Below, piece by piece: positions 28,542 to 38,706 of a DNA stretch of 64,000 bases. The notes below the pieces were generated by a model. The model was given only the letters and a program-made list of their open reading frames with translations, was not told the origin of the DNA and did not search any database. The stretch comes from Bacteroidales bacterium UBA1173 (GTDB lineage Bacteria > Bacteroidota > Bacteroidia > Bacteroidales > F082): positions 136,453 through 200,452 of the forward strand of contig DBYZ01000009.1 of the NCBI GenBank assembly GCA_002311655.1. The letters are read 5' to 3'. Both the position numbers and the translations under genes were made by a program. The stretch's first letter is position 1. Each line of letters starts with the position of its first letter.

Positions 28542-28927
28542 AACGGCAGATCGTCACCGTTGTCTGAGGCGAAATATTCCTCATTCATCGGTGGCAGCGG
28601 CTGCTGTGGCATCTGTGGAGGCATCTGATTCATCGGCTGTGCGGCTGGCTGTGCTGCAGGCTGCTCGAGATCAAATCTGAATGCGCGGACGTCTGTGTAC
28701 CATTTACCGTTGAATTCACGCGATTCTATGCTGATTTGAGCCTTGATAGTTTGTCCGACGAAGAAACTGTTGGCTTCATTAACGCGCTCGTTCCAGCACA
28801 ACAAACAAATCTTTTTAGGATATTGTTCGATTGTCTCGATAATCAATTCTTGTTTTTTCCAAGGTCCACGTGGGGAATTTCCTTCAGTCAAAGTACCTAA
28901 TTGTACAACTTTTCCAACTATTTCCAT
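28538..28927 (-). CDS. DUF3127 OB-fold-like protein with SSB-like acidic tip
   Basis: 129 residues. About residues 1-85 form the DUF3127 domain, predicted OB-fold-like (EIVGKVVQLG, GPWKKQELIIETIEQYPKKI, VGQTIKAQISIESREFNGKW). A Gln/Pro/Met-rich linker follows, and the chain ends NGDDLPF. This layout (OB core, flexible linker, acidic tip ending in Pro-Phe) is that of single-stranded DNA-binding protein, whose tip recruits repair proteins. The domain call is firm; a role on ssDNA is inferred. The -7 box is at 28963-28956. Confidence 0.82.
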   Translation of the reverse strand: MEIVGKVVQLGTLTEGNSPRGPWKKQELIIETIEQYPKKICLLCWNERVNEANSFFVGQTIKAQISIESREFNGKWYTDVRAFRFDLEQPAAQPAAQPMNQMPPQMPQQPLPPMNEEYFASDNGDDLPF

Positions 28928-28955
28928 ATATTTATTGTTAATTTTTTTCTAACTG

Positions 28956-28963
28956 CAAAGTTA
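28956..28963 (-). promoter_or_regulatory. Promoter -7 box of the DUF3127 gene
   Basis: TAACTTTG on the minus strand followed by CA, 28 bases before the start codon. Confidence 0.6.
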
Positions 28964-29073
28964 TTAAAAAATTCAAAACGATGTCCAGTTATACACAATT
29001 TTAACATAAAATGCACAAAAAAGATTAAAACTCCTTTTAAATTATAATATACATTATGTTAAATAGAGTGTTT

Positions 29074-29102
29074 AAAAAAAGGTGGAGCACTATCACTCCA
29101 CC
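29074..29102 (-). terminator. Rho-independent terminator of the gyrA-TPR operon
   Basis: On the minus strand GGTGGAG-N8-CTCCACC forms a 7-bp GC-rich stem followed by a run of seven T. It starts 9 bases after the TPR gene's stop codon. Confidence 0.85.
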
Positions 29103-29111
29103 TATATTAGC

Positions 29112-30395
29112 TTAATCAAGCTCTTTTGCTTTGTCCATCAATTTGAGACGTGTGTAGAGAGTCTTCAAAGCGTGTTTCACTGCTTCATCGTTTGGAAGCA
29201 ATTCGTAAGCTTTCTCCATGTAAGGAACCGCTCTCTCGTCGATAGTCTTAGCCTGAGCTGACATGTCGTCAGTAGCCTTCAGATAAGCATTGAAGTTTGA
29301 ATATGCGCTTGGATCTTCGTCGTTAGCTTTCTTGTAGATATCAGCAGCGTTATTCATCAAAAGTGCGCCAGCCTCATAGTAAGCGTCTGAATAATCGGAT
29401 TTTTCAGCGATTGCCTTCTCATAATATTCAAGAGCTTTATCCACGTCATACTGTGATGATTCGCTGTTGCCAAAAATCTGACCGAGAATCATGTAATACA
29501 CAGGCTGTTCTGGATATTTCACTGCCATTGCCTCAATCTGTTCGATGATTTCACCTTCTCTGTGAAGTGTCAGATAAGTGTTAATCATATCGTTAACCAA
29601 CTGAGGATCTTCTGGATACTTGGCTCTTGCAACCTCAATCATAGCGACTGATTTTTCACCATCGCCGAGTTCTCTGTAAGCGTTGATAAGTCCTGAGTAA
29701 TAGCCGACTTCCTCATAACCTTTTGAGATAAGCATCTCGTAAGTTGCAGCAGCTTCAGCGTATTTACCGACTTTCATAGCGCATGTTGCATAGTTGCTCA
29801 ATGCAGCATCGTCAACAGCATTAATCTTTTCAGCAGCCTCGTTTGCCTTCTGGAAGTTTACCATAGCCTCCTCGTAATTGCCGTTATTGAAGCTGTCGAC
29901 ACCAAGCTGATAGTACGAGTTGTCAATGCTTCTAACGTATTGTGCGAGTTCCTGACCCATTCTCATGTAGTAGTCATTGTCAAGCTGTCTGATTTTGTCG
30001 ATTGCAGTCAAAACCTTGGTGTAAGCTTCCGGTTCGAGGTCGATAAACTCAGGATAAGCACCGATTTTGTAGTAAATAACTGCATAATAGTGCCATGTCT
30101 TACCCTGATTCATTGTTGACTCATGCTCTGAAGCGGCGTCGATAGAAGTTTTTGCCTTCTGCATCAAAATCTTAGCGTCACTCATCTGTTTGTCAGCCTT
30201 CTTGAGGTTTTTCTCTTTGGCTTTATCATCGCTCACTTTTGCGGCGAGAGCCTTGTAGTCGTCAGCTGCGTCGATAAGCTGTTGTGCTTGTCTCTGGTAG
30301 TTGTTAGCGTTCTGACGTTGCAGGTCTTGTGCTATAGCAAACTGGCCTAAAATTGCCAATGCCATCAATAACAATACTTTCTTCATTTTATTCAA
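29112..30395 (-). CDS. Tetratricopeptide-repeat protein, secreted
   Basis: 427 residues. Signal peptide MNKMKKVLLLMALAILGQFAIAQ, then helical TPR units throughout (for example YYQLGVDSFNNGNYEEAMVNFQKANEAAEKI and ALEYYEKAIAEKSDYSDAYYEAGALLM). It is probably periplasmic and a protein-interaction scaffold. It follows gyrA by 11 bases and precedes a strong terminator, so it is the second gene of a gyrA operon. No partner is suggested by sequence. Confidence 0.88.
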   Translation of the reverse strand: MNKMKKVLLLMALAILGQFAIAQDLQRQNANNYQRQAQQLIDAADDYKALAAKVSDDKAKEKNLKKADKQMSDAKILMQKAKTSIDAASEHESTMNQGKTWHYYAVIYYKIGAYPEFIDLEPEAYTKVLTAIDKIRQLDNDYYMRMGQELAQYVRSIDNSYYQLGVDSFNNGNYEEAMVNFQKANEAAEKINAVDDAALSNYATCAMKVGKYAEAAATYEMLISKGYEEVGYYSGLINAYRELGDGEKSVAMIEVARAKYPEDPQLVNDMINTYLTLHREGEIIEQIEAMAVKYPEQPVYYMILGQIFGNSESSQYDVDKALEYYEKAIAEKSDYSDAYYEAGALLMNNAADIYKKANDEDPSAYSNFNAYLKATDDMSAQAKTIDERAVPYMEKAYELLPNDEAVKHALKTLYTRLKLMDKAKELD

Positions 30396-30406
30396 TTTTT
30401 TATTTG

Positions 30407-32974
30407 TTAAACTTCTTGTGGATTCTCTGTATTAACGTTTTCTTCAGTCTCGTTATTGTCCTGATTCTCAACGTTTTCAGCATTTTCATCAAATTCCTCT
30501 TCCTCTTCGATGTCTTCAGCCTTGACTTTTGTCACAGCCGCGATTTCGTCGTTGTCGCGGAGGTTGATGAGGCGCACGCCCTGTGTTGCACGACCCATAA
30601 CTCTCAGAGTATCAACGGCTATACGGATGAGGATACCTGATTTGTTGATAATCATGAGGTCATCGCCGTCGACCACATCCTTGATAGCGACCAGCTGTCC
30701 TGTCTTATCGGTGATGTTCATGGTCTTGACGCCCTTACCGCCACGGTTGGTGATGCGGTATTCCTCGAGGTCGGAACGTTTTCCGTAGCCCTTTTCAGAA
30801 ACTACCAGCACGTTGGTTTGAGGATCGTCGATGCAAATCATGCCGACAACTTCATCGTTCTCGTCGTCAACGGTGATAGCGCGCACACCTGATGCCGTTC
30901 TACCCATCGGACGCACGGTAGATTCGTTGAATCTGATAGCCCTACCCGACTTCAATGCGATCAAGATCTCGCTATTGCCGCTGGTCATCTTGGCTTCAAG
31001 CAACTCGTCGCCTTCGCGGATACCGAGAGCGATGATACCTGTAGCACGTGGACGTGAGTAAGCCTCGAGCGTGGTCTTCTTGATGATACCCTTCTTCGTG
31101 ATGAGTGTAAGATAATGATTCTCACAGAATTCAGGACTCATATCAGTCAAGTTGATGTACGCCTTGACGTTGTCGTCCGGCTCAAGATGGATGAGGTTCT
31201 GGATAGCTCTACCCTTGCTTGCCTTGGTGCCTTCTGGGATTTCGTAGACGCGGAGCCAGTAGCATCTGCCCTTCTCTGTGAAGAACAGCATGTAGTTATG
31301 GTTCGTCGCCACGAAGATCTGTTCGATGAAGTCCTCGTCGCGTGCGTCGGAGCCTTTCGAGCCCTTGCCTCCCCTACTCTGGCGGCGGTATTCCGTCAGG
31401 TTGGTACGTTTAATATAATTAAGGTGTGAGATTGTCACAACCACTGCGTCGTCAGCGATGATGTCCTCCATCTTGAAATCTTCGGCTGTGCGCTCGATAA
31501 TGCTCTTACGTTCGTCGCCGTATTTCTCTTTGACGTAAAGCAGTTCTTTCTTGATGATATCGAACTGCATTGCAGGATTTGCGAGGATTTCCTTAAGATG
31601 AGCGATGAGTTTGTGAAGCTCTTCGAGTTCATCCATAATCTTCTTGATTTCGAGACCTGCCAACTGACCTAAGCGGTATGCCACGATTGCGGCTGCCTGC
31701 GGGTCGTCGAATCCGTACTGATCCATCAAAGCCTGTTTTGCTTCCTGTGAGCCACCCTTACAAGCACGAATCGTTGCGATAATCTCGTCGACGATGTCGA
31801 TGGCGCGAGCGAGACCTTCCAAGATATGAGCGCGTTTCTCGGCTTCACGAAGATCGTGCTGAGTTCTGCGCACCACGCACTGATGACGGTGCTCAACATA
31901 ATATTGAATCAGCTGTTTGAGATTCAAAGTGTGAGGACGGCCGTTCACCAAGCAGACGTTGTTCACGCTGAACGAGCTCTGGAGTCCTGTCATCTGGAAC
32001 AATTTGTTCAACACCACGCTTGACACGGCGTCACGTTTCAAATCGTACACGATGCGGAGACCGTTACGGTCGGATTCGTCGCGGATGTCAGCGATGCCGT
32101 CGAGTTTCTTCTCTCCGATGAGGTCGGCGGTACGTTTGATCATATCAGCCTTGTTTGTCTGATAAGGCACTGATGTGGCGATGATACGCTCGTGGCCGTT
32201 ATGCTCTTCTATTGTAGTGTTTGCGCGCAAAACGATACGTCCGCGGCCAGTCTCGAAAGCGTCTTTCACGCCCTCGTAGCCGTAGATGATACCGCCTGTC
32301 GGGAAATCAGGAGCCTTGATGTACTCCATCAACTCGCTGATAGTGATGTCGTTATTGTCGATATAAGCTATGATTCCGTCGACCACCTCGCTGAGGTTGT
32401 GAGGCGGCATGTTTGTTGCCATACCGACGGCGATACCGCTCGCTCCGTTAACCAAAAGATTCGGGATGAGTGACGGCAGCACTGTTGGTTCCTGCTCAGA
32501 ATCATCGTAGTTGTTCATAAAATCGACAGTATCCTTGTCGAGGTCGGCAAGCATTTCTTCAGCTATCTTTCTCAGACGAGCCTCGGTATAACGCATAGCC
32601 GCCGGCGGGTCAGCGTCCATAGAGCCGAAGTTACCCTGACCGTCGATGAGAGGATAACGCATGCTCCAGTCCTGAGCCAGACGCACCATAGCGTCGTAAA
32701 CTGACGAGTCACCGTGTGGGTGGTACTTTCCTAAAACTTCACCAACTACCTTAGCCGATTTCTTGTACGGACGATTTGAAAGGACGCCCATGTCCATCAT
32801 TCCGTAAAGGATACGGCGGTGTACAGGTTTCAAACCGTCTCTGACATCAGGCAATGCACGGGCAACGATAACCGACATAGAATAGTCGATATAACTCGTT
32901 TTCATGTGATCCTCAATGCCTATCGGGACAATTCGTTCACCTCCAAGTTTTTCTCCTTCTAACTGTTCTTCCAT
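30407..32974 (-). CDS. gyrA: DNA gyrase subunit A
   Basis: 855 residues. The breakage-reunion domain carries the catalytic tyrosine in [10 protein letters not shown] (Tyr129 here). The quinolone-determining region reads [16 protein letters not shown] with Ser90 and Asp94 at the positions matching E. coli Ser83 and Asp87, so no classic resistance change is seen. The C-terminal pinwheel repeats include [13 protein letters not shown], a good GyrA box, and the chain ends in a long acidic tail ([14 protein letters not shown]...). It negatively supercoils DNA with GyrB, which is not in the window. The -7 box is at 33021-33014. Confidence 0.97.
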   Translation of the reverse strand: MEEQLEGEKLGGERIVPIGIEDHMKTSYIDYSMSVIVARALPDVRDGLKPVHRRILYGMMDMGVLSNRPYKKSAKVVGEVLGKYHPHGDSSVYDAMVRLAQDWSMRYPLIDGQGNFGSMDADPPAAMRYTEARLRKIAEEMLADLDKDTVDFMNNYDDSEQEPTVLPSLIPNLLVNGASGIAVGMATNMPPHNLSEVVDGIIAYIDNNDITISELMEYIKAPDFPTGGIIYGYEGVKDAFETGRGRIVLRANTTIEEHNGHERIIATSVPYQTNKADMIKRTADLIGEKKLDGIADIRDESDRNGLRIVYDLKRDAVSSVVLNKLFQMTGLQSSFSVNNVCLVNGRPHTLNLKQLIQYYVEHRHQCVVRRTQHDLREAEKRAHILEGLARAIDIVDEIIATIRACKGGSQEAKQALMDQYGFDDPQAAAIVAYRLGQLAGLEIKKIMDELEELHKLIAHLKEILANPAMQFDIIKKELLYVKEKYGDERKSIIERTAEDFKMEDIIADDAVVVTISHLNYIKRTNLTEYRRQSRGGKGSKGSDARDEDFIEQIFVATNHNYMLFFTEKGRCYWLRVYEIPEGTKASKGRAIQNLIHLEPDDNVKAYINLTDMSPEFCENHYLTLITKKGIIKKTTLEAYSRPRATGIIALGIREGDELLEAKMTSGNSEILIALKSGRAIRFNESTVRPMGRTASGVRAITVDDENDEVVGMICIDDPQTNVLVVSEKGYGKRSDLEEYRITNRGGKGVKTMNITDKTGQLVAIKDVVDGDDLMIINKSGILIRIAVDTLRVMGRATQGVRLINLRDNDEIAAVTKVKAEDIEEEEEFDENAENVENQDNNETEENVNTENPQEV

Positions 32975-33013
32975 GTATCTTTTCTTTAATTTTTATAATC
33001 ATAAAATAACTGA

Positions 33014-33021
33014 CAAAAATA
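33014..33021 (-). promoter_or_regulatory. Promoter -7 box of gyrA
   Basis: TATTTTTG on the minus strand in the divergent gyrA/clpC spacer, 40 bases before the gyrA start. Confidence 0.5.
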
Positions 33022-33089
33022 CGGATTTTTTTTGAACTGGAAACACTTTTTATTTAATTTTTTTAAACATTTAATTAACAAATTATTTG

Positions 33090-33097
33090 TATTTTTG
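33090..33097 (+). promoter_or_regulatory. Promoter -7 box of clpC
   Basis: TATTTTTG followed by CA, 20 bases before ATG 33118. Confidence 0.55.
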
Positions 33098-33117
33098 CAG
33101 TTTGAAATTTTTAAAAG

Positions 33118-35625
33118 ATGGATCAGAAATTTTCACCAAGAGTACAGGATATTATGCAGCATAGTCGCGAGGAGGCTGTGAAGATGGGCAATCCATACAT
33201 CGGATTGGAGCATATTTTCCTTGGAATCGTGGATGACAAAGACAGCAACGCAGTACAGATTCTGCGTAACTTAGAGCTTGATATTGAGGCGTTTAGACAA
33301 AAACTCGAGGCATCGATAAAGACCAGCAACGTCGTTACCGGTAACACCGACAACCTGCCGTTGACGAAGCAGGCTGAACGCGCGCTGAAGTTCACGTATA
33401 TCGTGGCAAAAGACTTCAACAGCGAACAAGTGGCATCGGAACATCTAATGCTTGCGATACTTCACGACGACAATAATATTGTGTCGCAACGCCTTGAATA
33501 TGAAGGAATTACATTTAACAAATACAAGAAAGAAGTGGAGAAATTGACACCGCGAGTATCAGAGCCGGAGCCTACCAACGTGTTTCAAGATGAGGACGAA
33601 GAAGATGAGACTCCAACACAAACCACTGATAAACAACAGAATAAGAAAAACACCAAGTCGAACACCCCTGTCCTCGACAGTTTTGGTCGCGATTTGACTA
33701 AAGCCGCCGAAGAAGGCCGACTCGACCCTATCGTGGGACGTGAGACAGAGTTGGAGCGCATCGCTCAGGTCTTGAGCCGCAGAAAGAAAAACAACCCTAT
33801 CCTCATCGGCGACCCAGGCGTCGGAAAGTCGGCAATTGCTGAAGGACTGGCGCAACGTATTGTGGAACATAGAGTTTCGCGCACTTTGTACAACAAACGC
33901 ATTGTGGTGTTGGACCTCGGCTCTGTCGTCGCAGGAACGAAGTACAGAGGCCAGTTTGAGGAACGTATGAAGTCGATACTCAATGAGTTGGAGAAAAATC
34001 CTGACATCATTCTGTTTATTGACGAAATCCATACGATCATCGGAGCAGGCAATGCCAACGGCTCGCTTGACGCATCAAATATGTTCAAGCCGGCACTGGC
34101 ACGTGGCGAGCTGCAGTGCATAGGCGCCACCACCTTGGACGAATACCGCCAATACATCGAAAAAGACGGAGCTTTGGAACGCCGTTTCCAGAAAATCTTG
34201 GTGGAGCCGACGACGCCGGAAGAGACCGTTCAGATTTTGAACAACATCAAGAGCAAGTACGAGGACCATCATCTGGTAACTTACGAACCGGAGGCAATAG
34301 AGGCCTGCGTGAAGCTCACAAACCGCTATATTTCCGACAGAAACCTCCCAGACAAGGCCATAGACGCATTGGATGAAGCAGGCGCGAGAGTGCATATCAG
34401 CAACATCCATGTCCCGAACGAGATCATCGAGATGGAGAAACAGGTTGAGGAAATCAAGCAACAGAAGAAACTCGCCATCAAAGAGCAGCGTTTTGAAGAT
34501 GCCGGACATTATCGTGACGAGGAAAAGACGTTGGTTGAAAAGCTCGAAAACGCCAAGAAAGCTTGGGATAACGACACGAACAGCCATCGTGAGACTGTCA
34601 CAGAGCAGAACGTCGCAGAGGTCGTCGCCATGATGACTGGCGTTCCGGTTCAGCGTATCGCACAAAACGAAAGCGACCGTCTCATGAGCATGGAATCGGA
34701 GCTCGCAGGCACCGTCATCGGTCAGGATGAGGCGATAAAGAACGTGGTGAAAGCCATCAGACGCAACAGAGCCGGTTTGAAAGACCCGAACAGACCTATC
34801 GGAAGCTTCATTTTCCTCGGTCCTACAGGCGTCGGAAAGACATATCTGGCAAAGGTTTTAGCGAAGTATCTCTTTGATTCAGAAGACGCTTTGATACGCA
34901 TCGACATGAGCGAATACATGGAGAAATTCGCCGTCTCAAGACTCGTCGGAGCGCCTCCAGGATACGTCGGATACGAAGAAGGCGGCCAGCTGACAGAGAA
35001 AGTGCGCAGAAAACCCTACTCCATCGTGCTTTTAGACGAAATCGAGAAGGCGCATCCTGATGTGTTCCATCTGCTTCTGCAGGTCCTAGATGACGGTCAG
35101 CTCACTGATTCTCTCGGCAGGAAAGTCGACTTCAAGAACACCATCATCATCATGACGTCGAACATCGGCTCACGTCAGTTGAAAGACTTCGGACAAGGCG
35201 TAGGATTTGGCACACAGGCGAAGAAAGATTCGAAAGACAAGAATAGTCGCGCCGTGATAGAAAATGCCTTAAAACGCTCGTTTGCCCCTGAATTCCTCAA
35301 CAGAATCGACGAGGTGGTGATTTTCGAGTCGTTGAACAAGGAAAACATCAACCAGATCATCGAAATCGAGCTGAAGAAGGTGTTCGAGCGCATTAAAGAG
35401 ATGGGTTACGAGCCTGAGTTGACAGAAAAAGCCCGCAATTTCATCGTAGAGAAAGGCTGGGACGAGCAATACGGAGCGAGACCGCTGAAACGCGCAATCC
35501 AGAAATATGTGGAGGATGTTCTTGCTGAGGAGATTATCAAGAATAATCCAGCTAAAGGCAGCAAAATCGTTATAGATTATAACGAGGAAAAGGAAGAAAT
35601 GATTGTCAATGAATCTGAAGGATAA
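33118..35625 (+). CDS. clpC: ATP-dependent Clp protease ATP-binding subunit ClpC
   Basis: 835 residues. Clp N-domain repeats occupy about residues 1-145. AAA+ domain 1 has GDPGVGKSAIAEGL and FIDEIHTIIGAG. A UVR/coiled-coil middle region contains QRFEDAGHYRDEEKTLVEKL. AAA+ domain 2 has GPTGVGKTYLAK and ends with a ClpB/ClpC-type D2 small domain (WDEQYGARPLKRAIQKYVED). It unfolds substrates for ClpP or refolds them. First gene of a run with cca and miaA; its 3' end overlaps the start of cca by 17 bases. Confidence 0.94.
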   Translation: MDQKFSPRVQDIMQHSREEAVKMGNPYIGLEHIFLGIVDDKDSNAVQILRNLELDIEAFRQKLEASIKTSNVVTGNTDNLPLTKQAERALKFTYIVAKDFNSEQVASEHLMLAILHDDNNIVSQRLEYEGITFNKYKKEVEKLTPRVSEPEPTNVFQDEDEEDETPTQTTDKQQNKKNTKSNTPVLDSFGRDLTKAAEEGRLDPIVGRETELERIAQVLSRRKKNNPILIGDPGVGKSAIAEGLAQRIVEHRVSRTLYNKRIVVLDLGSVVAGTKYRGQFEERMKSILNELEKNPDIILFIDEIHTIIGAGNANGSLDASNMFKPALARGELQCIGATTLDEYRQYIEKDGALERRFQKILVEPTTPEETVQILNNIKSKYEDHHLVTYEPEAIEACVKLTNRYISDRNLPDKAIDALDEAGARVHISNIHVPNEIIEMEKQVEEIKQQKKLAIKEQRFEDAGHYRDEEKTLVEKLENAKKAWDNDTNSHRETVTEQNVAEVVAMMTGVPVQRIAQNESDRLMSMESELAGTVIGQDEAIKNVVKAIRRNRAGLKDPNRPIGSFIFLGPTGVGKTYLAKVLAKYLFDSEDALIRIDMSEYMEKFAVSRLVGAPPGYVGYEEGGQLTEKVRRKPYSIVLLDEIEKAHPDVFHLLLQVLDDGQLTDSLGRKVDFKNTIIIMTSNIGSRQLKDFGQGVGFGTQAKKDSKDKNSRAVIENALKRSFAPEFLNRIDEVVIFESLNKENINQIIEIELKKVFERIKEMGYEPELTEKARNFIVEKGWDEQYGARPLKRAIQKYVEDVLAEEIIKNNPAKGSKIVIDYNEEKEEMIVNESEG

Positions 35626-37075
35626 GATAGATAACAATTTTTTCAAGGTTATAACCGCCGCATCGCGTGAGTTAGGTTACGACTCATACATCGTGGGCGG
35701 CTATGTCCGTGATTTATTGTTGAAACGCCAATCGAATGATATTGATGTGGTTACGGTGGGCAGCGGTATTGAATTAGCCAAGAAAACCGCCGAACTGTTG
35801 CCAGGCAAGAAACACGTGAAGTTTTACGGACGTTTCGGCACCGCGATGATCAACGTGGCTGGTCATGAAATTGAGTTTGTGGGCGCCAGAAAAGAGTCAT
35901 ATACAGCCGACAGCCGTAAACCCACGTGCGAAAATGGCACTTTGGAAGACGACCAGAACCGCCGCGACTTTACCATCAATGCGATGGCTATCTCGTTGAA
36001 TGATAAAGACTTTGGCGAATTAGTCGACCCCTTCAATGGAGTTCAGGACCTTGAAGACAAGATTATCCGAACGCCTTTAGACCCTGATATCACTTATTCC
36101 GACGACCCGTTAAGGATGATGCGCGCCATCAGATTCGCGACGCAGCTTCATTTCAGAATTGAAGACGAATCGTTTGAGGCCATCAGACGTAACGCACAGA
36201 GAATCAAGATAATATCTATGGAACGCGTCACCGAGGAGATGAACAAAATCATCATGTCGAGTGTGCCGAGCATCGGTTTCAAGCTTCTTGACAAATGTGG
36301 ACTGTTACCTTTGATTTTCCCACAGATGGCAGCGTTGAAAGGCGTCGAGATTCAGGAAGGAAAAGGACATAAAGACAACTTCTATCACACCTTGGAAGTG
36401 CTAGATAATGTGGCGAATAGCGGTGGCGACTTATGGCTCCGCTGGGCTGCCATCCTGCACGATATCGCAAAGCCGATGACCAAGAGATTTGAGAAAGAGG
36501 CCGGCTGGACGTTCCACGGACATGAGGTGAAAGGCGCGAAGATGGTGCATAAGATTTTCGCCAACTTCAAGTTGCCGCTGAACGAGAAGATGAAATATGT
36601 GGAGAAGCTCGTTTACCTCCACCTCCGCCCTATCGTGCTGGCTCAAGATATCGTAACTGATTCAGCAGTAAGGCGTTTGCTCTTCGATGCAGGCGACGAC
36701 ATCGACGATCTGATGACACTCTGCGATGCCGATATCACATCGAAAAACGAGGAAAAGAAAGCACGTTTCCACAATAATTTCCAGATTGTAAGAAAGAAAC
36801 TCAAAGAGATTGAGGCGAAAGACCATCTGCGCAACTGGCAGCCACCTGTCGATGGTACCGTTATCATGAAAACCTTCGGAATTCCTGAGTGTCGCGATGT
36901 CGGCGTGATTAAAACCGCCATCCGTGAGGCAATCTTGGACGGCGTTATCGGCAACAACTTCGAGGAAGCGTATCAGTTTATGAAAGCCGAGGGCGAAAAA
37001 CTCGGTTTGAAGGTCGTCTGCGAGGTCACAGAGCCTGTGGAAGTTAAGTCAAACGGACCAGTTCCAGTCAAATAA
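35609..37075 (+). CDS. cca: CCA tRNA nucleotidyltransferase / poly(A) polymerase family with HD domain
   Basis: About 488 residues. ATG 35609 (MNLKDKIDNNFF) is preferred to an in-frame TTG two codons upstream. Class II nucleotidyltransferase motifs: YIVGGYVRDLLLKRQSNDID (GG and DxD), the FTINAMA block, and DDPLRMMRAIRFATQL. A C-terminal HD phosphohydrolase region follows (ILHDIAKPMTKRF, FHGHEVKGAKM). It adds CCA to tRNA 3' ends and may repair 2',3'-cyclic phosphates through the HD domain. Its start lies inside clpC, so translation is probably coupled. Confidence 0.92.
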   Translation: MNLKDKIDNNFFKVITAASRELGYDSYIVGGYVRDLLLKRQSNDIDVVTVGSGIELAKKTAELLPGKKHVKFYGRFGTAMINVAGHEIEFVGARKESYTADSRKPTCENGTLEDDQNRRDFTINAMAISLNDKDFGELVDPFNGVQDLEDKIIRTPLDPDITYSDDPLRMMRAIRFATQLHFRIEDESFEAIRRNAQRIKIISMERVTEEMNKIIMSSVPSIGFKLLDKCGLLPLIFPQMAALKGVEIQEGKGHKDNFYHTLEVLDNVANSGGDLWLRWAAILHDIAKPMTKRFEKEAGWTFHGHEVKGAKMVHKIFANFKLPLNEKMKYVEKLVYLHLRPIVLAQDIVTDSAVRRLLFDAGDDIDDLMTLCDADITSKNEEKKARFHNNFQIVRKKLKEIEAKDHLRNWQPPVDGTVIMKTFGIPECRDVGVIKTAIREAILDGVIGNNFEEAYQFMKAEGEKLGLKVVCEVTEPVEVKSNGPVPVK

Positions 37076-37083
37076 TTCACGTT

Positions 37084-38019
37084 TTGGAAGGCAAGCATCT
37101 CATAGTATTGGCGGGACCGACAGCGTCAGGAAAAACGGCGACCGCGATAAAGCTCGCGAAGGCTTTTGATGCTGAAATCATATCCGCCGACAGCCGTCAG
37201 TTTTACAAGGAACTGTCGATTGGAACAGCGGCTCCTACTGCTGAGGAATTGGCACAGGTGAAGCATCATTTTGTTCATAATCTAAGCATTGAAGACAAAT
37301 ACGATGTCGCTGATTATGAAAGAGATGTATTAGACTTTTTAAAGCAATACTTTAAGACTAAAAATATCGCCATCATGACTGGTGGCTCGGGGCTTTTTAT
37401 CGATGCCGTGTGCAACGGATTGGACTCGATGCCTGACATTTCCGAAGATGTGCGAGAGAGGGTATCCAAGATGCTTGAGACTGATGGATTAGAGGCTTTG
37501 CAGAAGGAAGTCGAGAGGGTTGACAATGAATATTTTCAGGTCGTCGACAAGCAGAATCCACGGCGTTTGCAGCGAGCTTTGGAGGTTTATTACCAAACTG
37601 GCAGGCCCTACTCCACTTTCATGCAGAGAAATGTCGCAAAACGCGATTTTGACATCATAAAGTTGGCGATACTATGGGACAGAGCCGAGCTCATCGAGAG
37701 AATCAACCGGCGTGTCGACCTGATGATGCAGCAAGGTTTGCTTGATGAGGTAAAGTCAGTGTATCCGAAACGGCATCTAAACTCTTTAAACACAGTGGGT
37801 TACAAAGAATTGTTCGATTATCTCGATGGTAAATGCACATTGGAACAGGCTGTGGAGCAGATTAAGATCAACACTCGGCAATATGCGAAGAGGCAGATGA
37901 CGTGGCTAAGGAAAAACAATGATTATCAATGGTTTACTGTTGATGAAATGGATGGGATTTTTAATGCCATTTTCGAATTGCTCACAGTACCACGTGGTAG
38001 GTCGCAATTCTGCAAATGA
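37084..38019 (+). CDS. miaA: tRNA dimethylallyltransferase
   Basis: 311 residues. P-loop GPTASGKTATAIKLA at about residues 11-25, ISADSRQFYKEL, the GGSGLFIDAV substrate loop, and the C-terminal RQYAKRQMTWLRK are all MiaA hallmarks. It adds the i6A37 modification. The only suitable start is TTG 37084 (MEGKHLIVLAGPTASGK), 8 bases after cca; no ATG exists nearby, so a rare TTG start is likely. The C-terminal ~20 residues run into sequence next to a dispersed repeat. Confidence 0.92.
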   Translation: MEGKHLIVLAGPTASGKTATAIKLAKAFDAEIISADSRQFYKELSIGTAAPTAEELAQVKHHFVHNLSIEDKYDVADYERDVLDFLKQYFKTKNIAIMTGGSGLFIDAVCNGLDSMPDISEDVRERVSKMLETDGLEALQKEVERVDNEYFQVVDKQNPRRLQRALEVYYQTGRPYSTFMQRNVAKRDFDIIKLAILWDRAELIERINRRVDLMMQQGLLDEVKSVYPKRHLNSLNTVGYKELFDYLDGKCTLEQAVEQIKINTRQYAKRQMTWLRKNNDYQWFTVDEMDGIFNAIFELLTVPRGRSQFCK

Positions 38020-38035
38020 CATTAAAAATCTAACA

Positions 38036-38074
38036 CGTCATTTCGACCGGAGCGAAGCGGAGTGGAGAAATCTT
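38036..38074 (+). repeat. Short dispersed repeat (CGTCATTTCGACCGGAGCGA type)
   Basis: Thirty-nine bases beginning CGTCATTTCGACCGGAGCGA and continuing AGCGGAGTGGAGAAATCTT, between miaA and the HAD gene. From general knowledge, near-identical CGTCATTTCGACC...GGAGAAATCT strings recur across many Bacteroidota genomes as short intergenic repeats. Only one copy is present in this window. Confidence 0.6.
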
Positions 38075-38094
38075 AATAAAGTAAATATTAAAAT

Positions 38095-38706
38095 ATGATC
38101 AAGAATATAATTTTCGATTTTGGAGCGGTGCTGGTGGATTGGAATCCGCACTATCTGTTTGACGCATATTTCAATGACATTGAAGAATCGAACTATTTCA
38201 TTGAAAATGTGTGCAATAGCGAATGGAATGCCGAGATGGACGGTGGAAAGCCTTTTGAGCAGGCGGTGAAAGAACGCTCTGCGATGTTTCCAAAATATGC
38301 CGAGCCGCTGAAGCTGTATCAAACAAACTGGATGGACACCATGGGCGATGAGATTCCTGGCATGTACGAGCTTATCAAGTCATTGAAAGCCAACGGTTTC
38401 CCCACGATATACGGTCTCACCAACTGGTCGGCGGAGACATTCCCTACAGTGCAGAAAAAGTACCGCATCTTCAGTCTTATCGACAAGATTATAGTTTCCG
38501 GAGAAGTCAAGCAGTTAAAGCCAAATCCGGAGATTTTCCATACTTTGTTGAACAGTTTTAATCTGAAAGCCGAGGAAAGCTTGTTCATTGACGATAATGT
38601 CAAAAACGTGGAAGGTGCTAAACGTGTGGGAATCAATGCGATAAGATTTGAAAACGCACAACAGTTGAGAGAAGAGTTACAGAAATTTCAGATCTTTCTT
38701 CCATAG
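38095..38706 (+). CDS. HAD-superfamily hydrolase (YihX-like)
   Basis: 203 residues. Motif I is IIFDFGAVLVDWNP (the second Asp of DxD is replaced by Gly, as is normal in this subgroup), motif II is GLTNWS, the lysine is in SGEVKQLKPNPEIF, and the last acidic motif is FIDDNVKNVEGA. The cap is small and helical. It probably dephosphorylates a sugar phosphate; the substrate is unknown. Its 3' end overlaps the convergent metallopeptidase gene by 30 bases. Confidence 0.88.
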   Translation: MIKNIIFDFGAVLVDWNPHYLFDAYFNDIEESNYFIENVCNSEWNAEMDGGKPFEQAVKERSAMFPKYAEPLKLYQTNWMDTMGDEIPGMYELIKSLKANGFPTIYGLTNWSAETFPTVQKKYRIFSLIDKIIVSGEVKQLKPNPEIFHTLLNSFNLKAEESLFIDDNVKNVEGAKRVGINAIRFENAQQLREELQKFQIFLP

